The translations under genes and the position numbers were made by a program. A DNA stretch of 64,000 nucleotides from Flavobacterium sp. 140616W15 (GTDB lineage: Bacteria > Bacteroidota > Bacteroidia > Flavobacteriales > Flavobacteriaceae). The stretch is from positions 1,798,001 through 1,862,000 of the forward strand of contig NZ_CP033068.1 of NCBI RefSeq assembly GCF_003668995.1, in the 5' to 3' direction. Shown one piece after another: positions 25,378-34,113 of the stretch. How positions within the stretch are numbered: the first letter of the stretch is position 1; each line of letters begins with the position of its first letter. The notes under the pieces are model-generated. The model made no database searches. It saw nothing but the letters and a program-made list of their open reading frames with translations, and was not told the DNA's origin.

Positions 25378-25406
25378 AACTGCCCGAATTATATTCATAG
25401 GCAGTT
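25378..25406 (-). terminator. Terminator of the deoxyribonucleotidase gene
   Basis: AACTGCC and GGCAGTT form a 7-bp stem with a 15-base loop, followed on the minus strand by seven T. It lies between the convergent genes ending at 25350 and 25452. Confidence 0.7.
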
Positions 25407-25451
25407 TAGTTGCTCTTTCAAGCTGTCAAAATTCAAAAAAAACAAATAGAT

Positions 25452-25985
25452 CTAAAGCGTTTTTTCTAACGTCTCTAGTACTTCCTTCCAATTATTTACT
25501 CTTAAATGATGTGTTTGATTAATGTTATGAAATGCTGTAAACATAATAGGTTTACCCATACAATAATCTAAATTTTTGCTGTGATCATCAATCATGTAAT
25601 CAGTATTAATGATTCTTTTACTTCCGCATAGAATGATATTTTCCCATTTTATAAAAGGAAAATGTTCTCCAAGCCATCCAATTTTTTCATGAAGCGACAT
25701 AGGAAACTCTGTAGCTGCAGAAACTATAAAGATTTCAAAATTTTCTTGTAACTGACGTAAACTTTCCACTGCATCAGACATTACAGGCAATGTTCTGAAA
25801 AAATTCTCCGAATTTAAAATGCTACGCAAAATGTCTCTTCCATGAAAAGCTTCTTCTTCGCTCAATCCCTGAATACTTTCTCTTGAAATAGTAGTTCCGC
25901 ATTCTTTATTATAACACTCAATCAAGCTAGCCTCTATGTCAGCAAGCACGCCATCCATATCGACAGCAATAGTCTTCTTTATCAT
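25452..25985 (-). CDS. 5'(3')-deoxyribonucleotidase-like HAD phosphatase (NT5C family)
   Basis: This 177-residue HAD hydrolase starts with the nucleophile motif IAVDMDGVLAD (residues 6-16). It has the motif II Ser/Thr in FIVSAATEFP near residue 102 and the final acidic motif IDDHSKNLDYC near residue 132. Size and order match the 5' nucleotidase, deoxy (NT5C) family, which removes phosphate from deoxyribonucleoside monophosphates. It is divergent from the DeoR regulator at 26070-26819, with 84 bases and a long palindrome between, so the two are probably co-regulated. Confidence 0.87.
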   Translation of the reverse strand: MIKKTIAVDMDGVLADIEASLIECYNKECGTTISRESIQGLSEEEAFHGRDILRSILNSENFFRTLPVMSDAVESLRQLQENFEIFIVSAATEFPMSLHEKIGWLGEHFPFIKWENIILCGSKRIINTDYMIDDHSKNLDYCMGKPIMFTAFHNINQTHHLRVNNWKEVLETLEKTL

Positions 25986-26013
25986 TGCAAATTATTTTGC
26001 CACAAATCTACGC

Positions 26014-26039
26014 AAATATTGCAATATATTGCAATATTT
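26014..26039. promoter_or_regulatory. 26-bp perfect palindrome, putative DeoR operator
   Basis: The sequence is self-complementary over 26 bases around the core attgcaatatattgcaat (26018-26035). It lies between the divergent nucleotidase (start 25985) and DeoR gene (start 26070). Further half-sites reading ttgcaa occur at both ends of the gap. A -7-like TATTTTTG at 26043-26050 directly follows it, so a bound repressor would block the regulator's own promoter. Confidence 0.7.
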
Positions 26040-26069
26040 TATTATTTTTGCAATATAAATTTGCAACAC

Positions 26070-26819
26070 ATGAAAAAAGAGGAACGTCAAAATGTAATTT
26101 TAGAATACTTATCAAAAGAGCATCGAGTAACTTTATTAGAGCTTAGCGAGTATTTAAATGTATCAGAAGACACGGTAAGAAGAGATGTAAAAGAACTTTC
26201 TGATCAAGGATTATTAAAGGCGGTTCGCGGAGGCGCAGTCGCTCCATCACCTATTCCGTTGCATTTTAGAAATAGAGAAAAACATGATCTAGAAAATAAA
26301 AAGATTATTGCCGAAAAAGCAATTTCATTTCTAAAAGATGGCCAAGTAGTCTTTATTGATGGTGGAACAACTTCTTTAGCATTAGTAGCCAGTTTTCCAT
26401 ATGATTTAAAAATAACGGTTATAACAAATAGTTTTCCAGTAGCCGTATTAATAGAGGATTTACCCAATGTTGAATTAATATTTGCAGGAGGTAAAATGTG
26501 CAAAACTTCGTTTGCAACGGGTAGTATCGAAACCATCGATTTCTTTAGGAATTTTAGAGCAGATGTGTGTATTTTAGGAGTATGCAGCATACATCATGAA
26601 CGCGGCATTACTGGTATCATATACGATGATTCCCAAATTAAAAAGAATATGATTCAAAACTCAAACTCGGTAATTGCATTAAGCTCGATTGAGAAAATTG
26701 GAACTGCCGAAGCTTATTTTGTATGCCCGATTAAAGACATAAATATATTGGTTACAAATATATCCCCCGAAGATGAGCCATTAAAACCATATAAAGATGC
26801 AGGCATAATCATAGTTTAA
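26070..26819 (+). CDS. DeoR/GlpR-family transcriptional regulator
   Basis: From the ATG at 26070 this is a 249-residue DeoR protein. The helix-turn-helix is MKKEERQNVILEYLSKEHRV, then VSEDTVRRDVKELSDQGLLK (residues 30-49). The sugar-isomerase-like effector domain carries VFIDGGTTSLALV near residue 92 and VITNSFPVAVLI. The frame extends upstream to 26019 inside the palindrome, but those residues are not conserved in type. There is no sugar kinase or isomerase neighbour, so the ligand (usually a phosphosugar) is unknown. The divergent deoxyribonucleotidase is the best candidate target. Confidence 0.92.
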   Translation: MKKEERQNVILEYLSKEHRVTLLELSEYLNVSEDTVRRDVKELSDQGLLKAVRGGAVAPSPIPLHFRNREKHDLENKKIIAEKAISFLKDGQVVFIDGGTTSLALVASFPYDLKITVITNSFPVAVLIEDLPNVELIFAGGKMCKTSFATGSIETIDFFRNFRADVCILGVCSIHHERGITGIIYDDSQIKKNMIQNSNSVIALSSIEKIGTAEAYFVCPIKDINILVTNISPEDEPLKPYKDAGIIIV

Positions 26820-26831
26820 TGCTATTAATAA

Positions 26832-26964
26832 GGAGCTAATCCAGCCATACACTATATCTTTGTTTGCCTAAACAAGGCAAACAAAGGATGCCGTTACTGT
26901 CTGGGCTAGGACTCCCGTTTTCATGAAACCCTTTTGGATAGACATATAGACCTTTGTCAAAGGT
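26832..26964. repeat. Structured intergenic element with nested helices (possible dispersed repeat)
   Basis: A perfect 11-bp hairpin (CTTTGTTTGCC / GGCAAACAAAG, loop 7) at 26858-26886 lies inside an outer stem: GGAG at 26832 pairs with CTCC at 26912, and TAATCCAG pairs with CTGGGCTA with one mismatch. A second small hairpin, ACCTTT-GTC-AAAGGT, lies at 26950-26964. The framing sequences (gagctaatccag...ctgggctaggactc) resemble a family I remember from many flavobacterial intergenic regions in which the flanks are kept and the inner hairpin varies. This recall is unverified. It could be a mobile miniature element or an RNA. Confidence 0.55.
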
Positions 26965-27013
26965 TGTTAGAGATTTGACTCTTAAACATCTACAAAATTA
27001 AATTTAAGACACA

Positions 27014-27051
27014 AAAAAACCTCCTAGGATTTTACTCCCAAGAGGTTTTTT
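27014..27051 (-). terminator. Rho-independent terminator of the RND operon (27070-32863)
   Basis: As minus-strand RNA, CCUCUUGGGA pairs over 10 bp with UCCUAGGAGG (two G-U pairs), flanked by A6 and T6. It lies 19 bases past the outer-membrane factor stop at 27070. Confidence 0.88.
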
Positions 27052-27069
27052 AACTACAAATAACCAATT

Positions 27070-28503
27070 TTATTTCCAGCCACCGCCTAAATCTTTATAA
27101 ATATAGACTGCAGCATTCAGTTGTTCTTTCTTTGTATCAATCAATTCCAGTTTAGCTTCTAATGCATCACGTTGTGTCATTAGCACTTCAAAATAATCAA
27201 CTCTCGCAGACTTAAATAAATCATTAGAAATATCAATTGATCTATTTAGAGCAGCTACTTGTTGCGATTTTAGATCATATCCTTTTTGCAGATTATCTAT
27301 TTTAGATAACTGATTTGATACCTCTAAATAAGCATTTAAAACCGTACGATCATAGTTATACAATGCCTGAAGCTGTCTTGCATTTGCACTGCTAAACTCT
27401 GCCTTTATTGCATTTCTATTAATTAATGGCGCAGCCAAATCTCCTGCTAATGAATAAAGTAATGACTCTGGCATAGTAAACAAATAAGTAGGCTTAAATG
27501 CCTGTACTCCTATTGTTGCTGAAATATCAAGTGAAGGATAAAATTCTGCGCGAGCCACTTTCACATCTAGTTTCGCAGCTACTAATTCTAACTCAGCCTG
27601 TTTAACATCCGGACGATTAGTTAATAATTGTGATGGTATCCCAGAATTAACTGATGCAGGCAGTAAAGTCAAAAATTCAGTATTATCTCTTTTGATTTCC
27701 TGTGGATAGCGAGCTAATAAAAAGTTAATTTTATTTTCTGCTTCTTTTATCTTTTGAAGAATCTCAAACTCCATACTTTTTGACGTCAAAACTTCAGCCT
27801 GAAATTTCTGAACCCCTAATTCTGTTGCTCTTGCTGCTTGCTTCTGAACTTTTACAATTTCTAATGCATTTGTTTGCAGTTTAATAGTCTGTTTTACAAT
27901 ATCCAACTGACTATCTAAAGCCAATAATTCGTAATAAGAATCGGCAACCTCGGCGATCAGATTTGTGATTACAAAGTTCTTCCCTTCAACTGTAGCTAAA
28001 TATCTGCTTACAGCTGCCTTTTTAGAATTGCGTAGTTTTTTCCAGATATCAACTTCCCAATTTGCAGAAGCAGCTATAGTAAAATCGCCTAACGGATCAG
28101 GTGTTTCTTTACCTGGCTTGATCTCGGTAGTCGCATCTCCTGCCCCTTGGCTAGTATATCGCCCTACTTTCTCTACTCCAGCACCAGCACGGATACCTAC
28201 TGTAGGCAAAAGCGCTCCTTTACGGACACGAATATCATTTTTAGCTATTTCTATTTCTTGCAAAGTGATGTTTAATTCCTGATTGTTTTTCAATGCAGTA
28301 TCTATCAAATCTACAAGATTCTTGTCTTTAAAATAATTGTTCCACTTAATATCCGACATATTTGTCGTATCCTTATTACTGCCAAAAGACTCCGGAATTG
28401 GATTCTTTGGAGTGTCAGCTACTGTTTGTGGAGTCTTACAACTTACTACAGCAAGACATACTACTAAAACAATACTATATTTATATATTTTTAATTTATA
28501 CAT
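27070..28503 (-). CDS. RND efflux outer-membrane factor, lipoprotein (NodT/OprM type)
   Basis: This 477-residue TolC-family lipoprotein has lipobox LAVVSC (Cys22), so it is acylated like OprM. The visible family features are LVDLIDTALKNNQELNITLQ near residue 63, WEVDIWKKLRNSKKAAV, LLTNRPDVKQAELELVAAK near residue 290, and the terminal DLGGGWK. It is the third gene of the adaptor-pump-channel operon. Its start overlaps the RND stop by 8 bases, so the two are translationally coupled. Confidence 0.93.
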   Translation of the reverse strand: MYKLKIYKYSIVLVVCLAVVSCKTPQTVADTPKNPIPESFGSNKDTTNMSDIKWNNYFKDKNLVDLIDTALKNNQELNITLQEIEIAKNDIRVRKGALLPTVGIRAGAGVEKVGRYTSQGAGDATTEIKPGKETPDPLGDFTIAASANWEVDIWKKLRNSKKAAVSRYLATVEGKNFVITNLIAEVADSYYELLALDSQLDIVKQTIKLQTNALEIVKVQKQAARATELGVQKFQAEVLTSKSMEFEILQKIKEAENKINFLLARYPQEIKRDNTEFLTLLPASVNSGIPSQLLTNRPDVKQAELELVAAKLDVKVARAEFYPSLDISATIGVQAFKPTYLFTMPESLLYSLAGDLAAPLINRNAIKAEFSSANARQLQALYNYDRTVLNAYLEVSNQLSKIDNLQKGYDLKSQQVAALNRSIDISNDLFKSARVDYFEVLMTQRDALEAKLELIDTKKEQLNAAVYIYKDLGGGWK

Positions 28504-31500
28504 GATTGTTATCTATTTCTTCTGTTAATGGATTTTCTTCTTCATGTTTTACCAGTTTGTATTTCTCTGCAATTTTAGCAAAAATGAAATACAAGCCCGG
28601 AATTACAAATACTCCGCAAATAGTTCCTATAAGCATCCCTCCAGCCGCTGCTGTACCAATGGTTCTGTTACCTATTTTACCTGGACCAGTGGCAAATGCA
28701 AGTGGTAATAAACCTGCGATAAACGCAAATGAAGTCATAAGTATTGGACGGAACCTTGCTTTTGCTCCCTCCATTGCAGCTTCAAGTACTGACTTACCTG
28801 CGGCATGCCTTTGTATAGCAAACTCTACAATCAATACGGCATTTTTACCCAATAAACCAATAAGCATTACCATGGCAACCTGAGCATAAATGTTGTTTTC
28901 TAATCCCGTTAATTTCAATAAAAGGAAAGCTCCAAAAATACCTGCTGGCAATGAAAGAATTACAGATAATGGCAAAATAAAACTTTCATATTGAGCAGCT
29001 AGAACCAAATACACAAACCCTAAACAAATCATGAATACCCAAACGGCCTGATTACCCTGAGCAACCTCATCAGCAGAAATACCTGCCCAGTCAATATCAT
29101 ATCCTCTAGGTAATTTTTTTGCCGCAACTTCCTGAATTATTTTAATGGCTGTACCAGAGCTATAACCCGCAGCAGCAGAACCACTAATTTGTGTAGAAGT
29201 GTACATATTATGTCTCGTAATTTCCGAAAGTCCGTATACTTTCTCTAATCTCATGAAAGCAGAGAAAGGCACCATTTCATCACGATTGTTTTTTACATAC
29301 AGTTTTAAAATATCATCCGGCTGAGCACGGTATTCTGGAGAAGCCTGAACAATAACTTTATAGTTAATTCCGTATTTAATAAAACTGATTTCGTAATTAC
29401 TTCCCACAAGTGTTGACAAAGTATTCATGGCATTCTCGATAGAAACCCCTTTTTGTTGTGCCAAGTCATTGTCGACTTTCATCATATACTGAGGAAAACT
29501 AGAACTATAAAAACTGAATACATTAGATAATTCCGGATGCGTGTTTAATTCCTTAACAAAATCGTTATTTACCTGCTCCATTTTTTTGTAATCATTAGAA
29601 CCAGTCTTGTCTAACAAACGAAGCTCAAATCCTCCTGCAGCTCCATATCCTGGTACCGCTGGCGGTTGAAAAAATTCGATATTAGCACCTGCAATATCTT
29701 TAGATTTTTCTTCTAATTCAGCCATAATCTCAAGTACAGAATGCTTTCTATCACTCCAGTCTTTAAGGTTAACTAAACAAGTTCCTGAGTTTGAACCTGT
29801 ACCTTCAGACAGAATTTCATAACCTGCTAATGAAGAAACAGATTTAACTCCATCTATTTTTTCAGCAATTTTTTGCAGTTTTTCAGCAATATTATTTGTT
29901 CTTTCTAATGATGAACCCGGAGGTGTCTGAATAACAGCATAAAACATTCCCTGATCTTCATTAGGAATAAATCCTGATGGAACCGAACTGCTTATTAACC
30001 ATGTTCCTGCACAAAAACCAAGAAGCGCAACAACAGTTACTACTCTTCGGTCAATAATTTTAGCTAATAGATTTTGATATTTACCTTGAGCTAAATTAAA
30101 TTTGTTATTGAAACCATCTATAAAAATATTTACAGGTGTTTTCTTTTTAGGCTTACCATGATTATTTTTTAACATCATTGCACAAAGTGCTGGTGTCAAT
30201 GTCAAAGCCACAATACCCGAAAGTATAATAGCTGTTGCCATTGTAACAGAGAACTGTCTGTAAAATACTCCAACAGGACCTGTCATAAACGCAACTGGAA
30301 TAAATACTGCAGCCATTAAGAAGGTAATTGCAATAATTGCTCCTGCAATTTCATGCATCGCTTTTTTAGTCGCTTTATATGCCGAAAGATGCTCTTCCTC
30401 CATCTTCGCATGGACGGCTTCGATAACCACAATCGCATCATCGACGACGACTCCAATTGCCAGAACTAAAGCAAATAACGTAATCAAGTTCAATGATATG
30501 TCAAAAAATGTCATGAATACGAACGTTCCTATCAATGATACAGGTACTGCAATTGCCGGAATAACTGTCGAACGCCAATCGCCCAAGAAAAGGAATACTA
30601 CTAAACCTACCAGAATAAAAGCTTCAACAAGCGTATGAATTACTTTTTCGATAGAAGCATCTAAGAATTTAGAGACGTCATATGAAATTTCATAATCCAT
30701 TCCTTTTGGAAATCTTTCTTTGATCTTTTCCAACTTAGCTTTTACTTCTTCAATAACCTGATTGGCATTACTTCCAAAAGACTGTTTTAATACAATAGCT
30801 GCTGATGGTCTTCCATTCAAGTTTGAATAAATATCATACATTGAACTTCCAAATTCTATCTTAGCAACATCCTTCAAACGTAAAAGTTCTCCGTTTGCAT
30901 TTGATTTTACTACAATATTCTCATATTGTTCTTTGGTAGTAAAACGACCAGAATATTTCAATACATATTCAAATGCCTGTGAACGCTTACCAGAACTTTC
31001 TCCTGTTTTACCCGGAGAAGCTTCTAAACTTTGGCTTGATAAAGCCTCCATTACTTCATCGGCAGAAATTTTGTAAGCCAACATACGGTCTGGTTTCAAC
31101 CAAATACGCATAGCATATTCACGTGTTCCTAAGATATCTCCGGAACCAATACCATTTACCCTTTTTAATTCAGAAAGTACATTGATATCTGCATAGTTGT
31201 ACAAGAATTTCATATCGGTATTTTTATCCGTACTATAAAGATTCACATACATCAACATACTTGGCACTTCACGCGTAATCTTAATCCCTTCTCTAATTAC
31301 CAAAGGAGGTAATTTATTGGTAACCGAAGCTACACGATTCTGAACGTTAATTGCAGCCTGATTAGGATCAGTACCTAAATTAAAAACTACTTTTATTGTT
31401 GCTTCACCATCATTTCCCGCATCAGAAGCCATATATTTCATTCCGGGAACTCCATTTAAAGCTCTTTCCAGAGGAATAACAACTGCTTTTACCATCAATT

Positions 31501-31663
31501 CTCCATTAGATCCAGGATAATCGGCGGTAACATTTACCATTGGTGGTGAAATTGTAGGGAATTGCGTAATAGGCAAATTCAATACAGACAATATCCCTAA
31601 AAAGACAATTATAAGCGATATTACTATCGACAGTACAGGTCTTTGTATAAATTTATTAAACAT
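28496..31663 (-). CDS. RND multidrug efflux pump (HAE1/AcrB type)
   Basis: This 1055-residue inner-membrane pump starts MFNKFIQRPVLSIVIS. It has the TM4 proton-relay pair in IGVVVDDAIVVIEAV near residue 405, GFIPNEDQGMFY near residue 565 after the second transmembrane start, and two large periplasmic loops. The length and motif set fit hydrophobic/amphiphilic efflux (AcrB, MexB) rather than metal pumps of the CzcA type. The adaptor lies 117 bases upstream and the channel overlaps downstream. The substrate cannot be set from sequence. Confidence 0.94.
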   Translation of the reverse strand: MFNKFIQRPVLSIVISLIIVFLGILSVLNLPITQFPTISPPMVNVTADYPGSNGELMVKAVVIPLERALNGVPGMKYMASDAGNDGEATIKVVFNLGTDPNQAAINVQNRVASVTNKLPPLVIREGIKITREVPSMLMYVNLYSTDKNTDMKFLYNYADINVLSELKRVNGIGSGDILGTREYAMRIWLKPDRMLAYKISADEVMEALSSQSLEASPGKTGESSGKRSQAFEYVLKYSGRFTTKEQYENIVVKSNANGELLRLKDVAKIEFGSSMYDIYSNLNGRPSAAIVLKQSFGSNANQVIEEVKAKLEKIKERFPKGMDYEISYDVSKFLDASIEKVIHTLVEAFILVGLVVFLFLGDWRSTVIPAIAVPVSLIGTFVFMTFFDISLNLITLFALVLAIGVVVDDAIVVIEAVHAKMEEEHLSAYKATKKAMHEIAGAIIAITFLMAAVFIPVAFMTGPVGVFYRQFSVTMATAIILSGIVALTLTPALCAMMLKNNHGKPKKKTPVNIFIDGFNNKFNLAQGKYQNLLAKIIDRRVVTVVALLGFCAGTWLISSSVPSGFIPNEDQGMFYAVIQTPPGSSLERTNNIAEKLQKIAEKIDGVKSVSSLAGYEILSEGTGSNSGTCLVNLKDWSDRKHSVLEIMAELEEKSKDIAGANIEFFQPPAVPGYGAAGGFELRLLDKTGSNDYKKMEQVNNDFVKELNTHPELSNVFSFYSSSFPQYMMKVDNDLAQQKGVSIENAMNTLSTLVGSNYEISFIKYGINYKVIVQASPEYRAQPDDILKLYVKNNRDEMVPFSAFMRLEKVYGLSEITRHNMYTSTQISGSAAAGYSSGTAIKIIQEVAAKKLPRGYDIDWAGISADEVAQGNQAVWVFMICLGFVYLVLAAQYESFILPLSVILSLPAGIFGAFLLLKLTGLENNIYAQVAMVMLIGLLGKNAVLIVEFAIQRHAAGKSVLEAAMEGAKARFRPILMTSFAFIAGLLPLAFATGPGKIGNRTIGTAAAGGMLIGTICGVFVIPGLYFIFAKIAEKYKLVKHEEENPLTEEIDNNHV

Positions 31664-31780
31664 TTATTTATTTTTTTAATGATTAAACCAAATTGGAATT
31701 TCACAATGTGAAATGTAAGCTGTAAACTGTAACTACTATATTGCAAACTGTTACTGCACACTGCTACTTTATACTTAGCC

Positions 31781-32863
31781 CTATTCCGCTTTTAATCGTA
31801 AATTATTAATCACCTTTTGAGGAGCGATATAGCCATATTTAATCTTGTCTTTATCTTTTACCTTCTGAACACCTTCAAGTAAGATTTTATCATTTTCAGT
31901 AAGTCCGCTCTTAATCACATACAAATCAGGAATTTCGCCTGTAATTGTGATTTCTTTAGAGCTAACTTTATCATTTTTATCAACTATAAAAACATATTTT
32001 TTATCCTGAATTTCGTAAGTCGCTTTTTGTGGAATTACGATAGCATTTTTAAGAGGTACAAGCATCTGAACTTGTCCTGTTTCTCCGTTTCTAAGTAATT
32101 TAGCAGCATTCGGGAATCTCGCTCTAAAAGCAATATTTCCTGTTTCATTGTTAAATTCACTTTCGATAACTTCAACATTTCCTCTGTCTTTAAAAAGTTC
32201 ACCATTTGCCAAAACCAAATTAACTTTAGTTTCTGCACGATCTTTTACATCAGTTTGATATTGTAAATATTCTGGTTCTGACACATTGAAATAGGCAAAC
32301 ATCTGACTGTTATCAGAAAGGCTCGTCAATAGATCTCCTTCCTCGACAAGACTTCCTAATTTTAATGGAATACGGTCGATTGTTCCATCAAATGGAGCTC
32401 TAATTTCAGTAAATGATAAATGAAGTTTTGCCAATGCAACTTCGGCTTTTGCAGCTTGAAGTTTAGACAAAGCAACTGCCTGCTCGTTTTTTGAAACGAT
32501 GTCTTTGGCTACTAATGTTTTTGTATTTTGTAATTCTATTTCTGCAGCTTTTTGCTCAGATTGTGCTTTAAGCAGCTCTGCTTCGTACATTTTAGGCTGA
32601 ATTCTAAACAGCACCTGTCCAGCTTTTACAAACTGTCCTTCATCAACATAAATGTTTTGTAAAAACCCTTTTTCCTGGGCGCGGAGTTCGATGTTTCGTA
32701 CAGACTTAATCTGCGAAACATACTCTTTAGTAAATGAAGTGTCAATTTTTACAGGATTGGTCACTGTAAATTTTTCAGCTTCTTCTTTTTCTTCTTTTTT
32801 AGTTGTACAACTTGTAAGGTACAACAAGGCAATAACGCCCGTTAACACGACTATTCTCTTCAT
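31781..32863 (-). CDS. RND efflux periplasmic adaptor, lipoprotein
   Basis: This is a 360-residue membrane-fusion protein with lipobox LYLTSC (Cys19). The first lipoyl half is IELRAQEKGFLQNIYVDEGQ near residue 58 (FVKAGQVLF follows). A hairpin rich in Ala/Lys/Glu runs to about residue 145, then the second lipoyl half is IRAPFDGTIDRIPLKLGSLV near residue 153, and then the beta-barrel domain. It is the first gene of the three-gene RND operon. No repressor gene adjoins it, so control is not evident. The upstream region 32864-33039 should carry the promoter. Confidence 0.93.
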   Translation of the reverse strand: MKRIVVLTGVIALLYLTSCTTKKEEKEEAEKFTVTNPVKIDTSFTKEYVSQIKSVRNIELRAQEKGFLQNIYVDEGQFVKAGQVLFRIQPKMYEAELLKAQSEQKAAEIELQNTKTLVAKDIVSKNEQAVALSKLQAAKAEVALAKLHLSFTEIRAPFDGTIDRIPLKLGSLVEEGDLLTSLSDNSQMFAYFNVSEPEYLQYQTDVKDRAETKVNLVLANGELFKDRGNVEVIESEFNNETGNIAFRARFPNAAKLLRNGETGQVQMLVPLKNAIVIPQKATYEIQDKKYVFIVDKNDKVSSKEITITGEIPDLYVIKSGLTENDKILLEGVQKVKDKDKIKYGYIAPQKVINNLRLKAE

Positions 32864-33039
32864 GGTATAAAATGGTAATTAAGCGATTGAATGCTTGGAA
32901 TGCGAGGATTCCTTTAGATGTAAAAAAAAACATCAGTAGCCATAGTTATGCATGAACAGTCATACGAGAAGATGTAAATTTAATATACAACCACAAGATA
33001 TGGATCATTACACTTTAGGTAACCGATGTATCTTGTTTA

Positions 33040-33426
33040 TCAGATTCTTAATACTCGTTGAGTAATATAAATAGGATTGGTTTGGCCACAAAATGGCGTG
33101 AAGATTTTGAAATTCTTTTGACAATGGTTTAAAAGTGACTGACAAGAGATTGTCAAATACCAATTATCTAATAAGCTATAATTTCCAGTGAAAAGTTTAT
33201 CTGAAATTCCGTCTTTGATATCACCACCAAGATGCTCTTCGTCGATATCTAAGTCAGCATCCTCAATTAATGAACTGCCAGAATCTTGATTAGTAAATTT
33301 TACTCGGTGTTTTTTTTCTAAACTATGAGAAGAATTAGAATTTTGATGTGTACCCGCATTAAGGTATTGCCCTCCGCCTAGCAGAAGCAATCCTAAATAT
33401 ACAAATAGCACAATTAATTTTCTCAT
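33040..33426 (-). CDS. Exported hypothetical protein
   Basis: This 128-residue protein has an N-terminal hydrophobic segment of signal-peptide type (MRKLIVLFVYLGLLLLGGGQ), then a polar acidic middle (EDADLDIDEEH near residue 56) and a C-terminal third with three Cys. I do not recognise a family, although similar short exported proteins seem common in Flavobacterium. It is a lone minus-strand gene between the RND operon and the copper locus on the plus strand, and no function can be assigned. Confidence 0.6.
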   Translation of the reverse strand: MRKLIVLFVYLGLLLLGGGQYLNAGTHQNSNSSHSLEKKHRVKFTNQDSGSSLIEDADLDIDEEHLGGDIKDGISDKLFTGNYSLLDNWYLTISCQSLLNHCQKNFKIFTPFCGQTNPIYITQRVLRI

Positions 33427-33618
33427 TTGGGGTCAAAAGTAAACAAAGTATTGAAACAAAAAAAGAAATTTCACTAGGCTTTAACAAGTAAAAGCCAACG
33501 AAAACGTTTTCTATTGGTTACCAAATAGTTATTATCTTAAAATAAATAAAAAAAGACCTCATAAAAGTAAAAAAAGTCTCTTTATCTCAATTTTTACTTA
33601 ATATGACAAGAATCATAT

Positions 33619-33646
33619 TTTGCAAAAAAAGTTGCTCTTAACTTTG
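33619..33646 (+). promoter_or_regulatory. Candidate promoter of the copper locus
   Basis: TTTG at 33619-33622 and TAACTTTG at 33639-33646 match the Bacteroidota -33 and -7 boxes, with 16 bases between, a little shorter than usual. The -7 box ends 17 bases before the ATG at 33664. Confidence 0.45.
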
Positions 33647-33663
33647 TGGTTTCAAGAAATATA

Positions 33664-34035
33664 ATGAAAAGCCTTGCTTACATCTTTTTAATAGCTATAA
33701 TTTTAAGACCAGTATTTCCAGTCTTGGACTACATCATTAATTATGATTATATAGCAACAGAACTTTGTGAGAACAAAAGCCTGCCACAATTAGATTGTAA
33801 AGGAAAATGTTATTTAAAAAAAGAATTAAGCAAAGCCTCTGAGAATGATTCTCCTTCATCAACAGAAAAAAAAATCTTCCCAACAGGAATTGATTTATTA
33901 TTTATTGAAAAAATGGATTCTTTTAATTTTAACCTCGCTATTGAATCAATAGTAAAGAAAGACATACTTCCTAGAAATTTCTATTCTTATTCTAATATTA
34001 ACCATCTCTTTCGTCCACCTGCCCTTCTGTATTAA
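33664..34035 (+). CDS. Small membrane-anchored Cys protein of the copper locus
   Basis: From the ATG at 33664 (the earlier GTG at 33646 overlaps the -7 box) this is a 123-residue protein. It has one hydrophobic N-terminal helix (MKSLAYIFLIAIILRPVFPV) and a periplasmic part with Cys35, Cys45 and Cys49 in CENKSLPQLDCKGKCYLKKE, then a polar Ser-rich stretch. The spaced Cys suggest metal or disulfide chemistry. It is the first gene of an apparent operon with a Met/His-rich lipoprotein and an OprC-like receptor. I recall similar small proteins before metal receptors in Bacteroidota, but no named family. Confidence 0.7.
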   Translation: MKSLAYIFLIAIILRPVFPVLDYIINYDYIATELCENKSLPQLDCKGKCYLKKELSKASENDSPSSTEKKIFPTGIDLLFIEKMDSFNFNLAIESIVKKDILPRNFYSYSNINHLFRPPALLY

Positions 34036-34113
34036 TTTTTGAAATCTTTTTTAATTGTCTTCTCGGTCTTTCAACCGACAAGCATTTTATTATCCATTTT
34101 TAATTTAATACTC

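Noticed and set aside
33540..33590. Possible terminator between the 33040-33426 gene and the copper locus
   Set aside because: The A- and T-rich arms pair weakly and with gaps; I could not define a stable stem.
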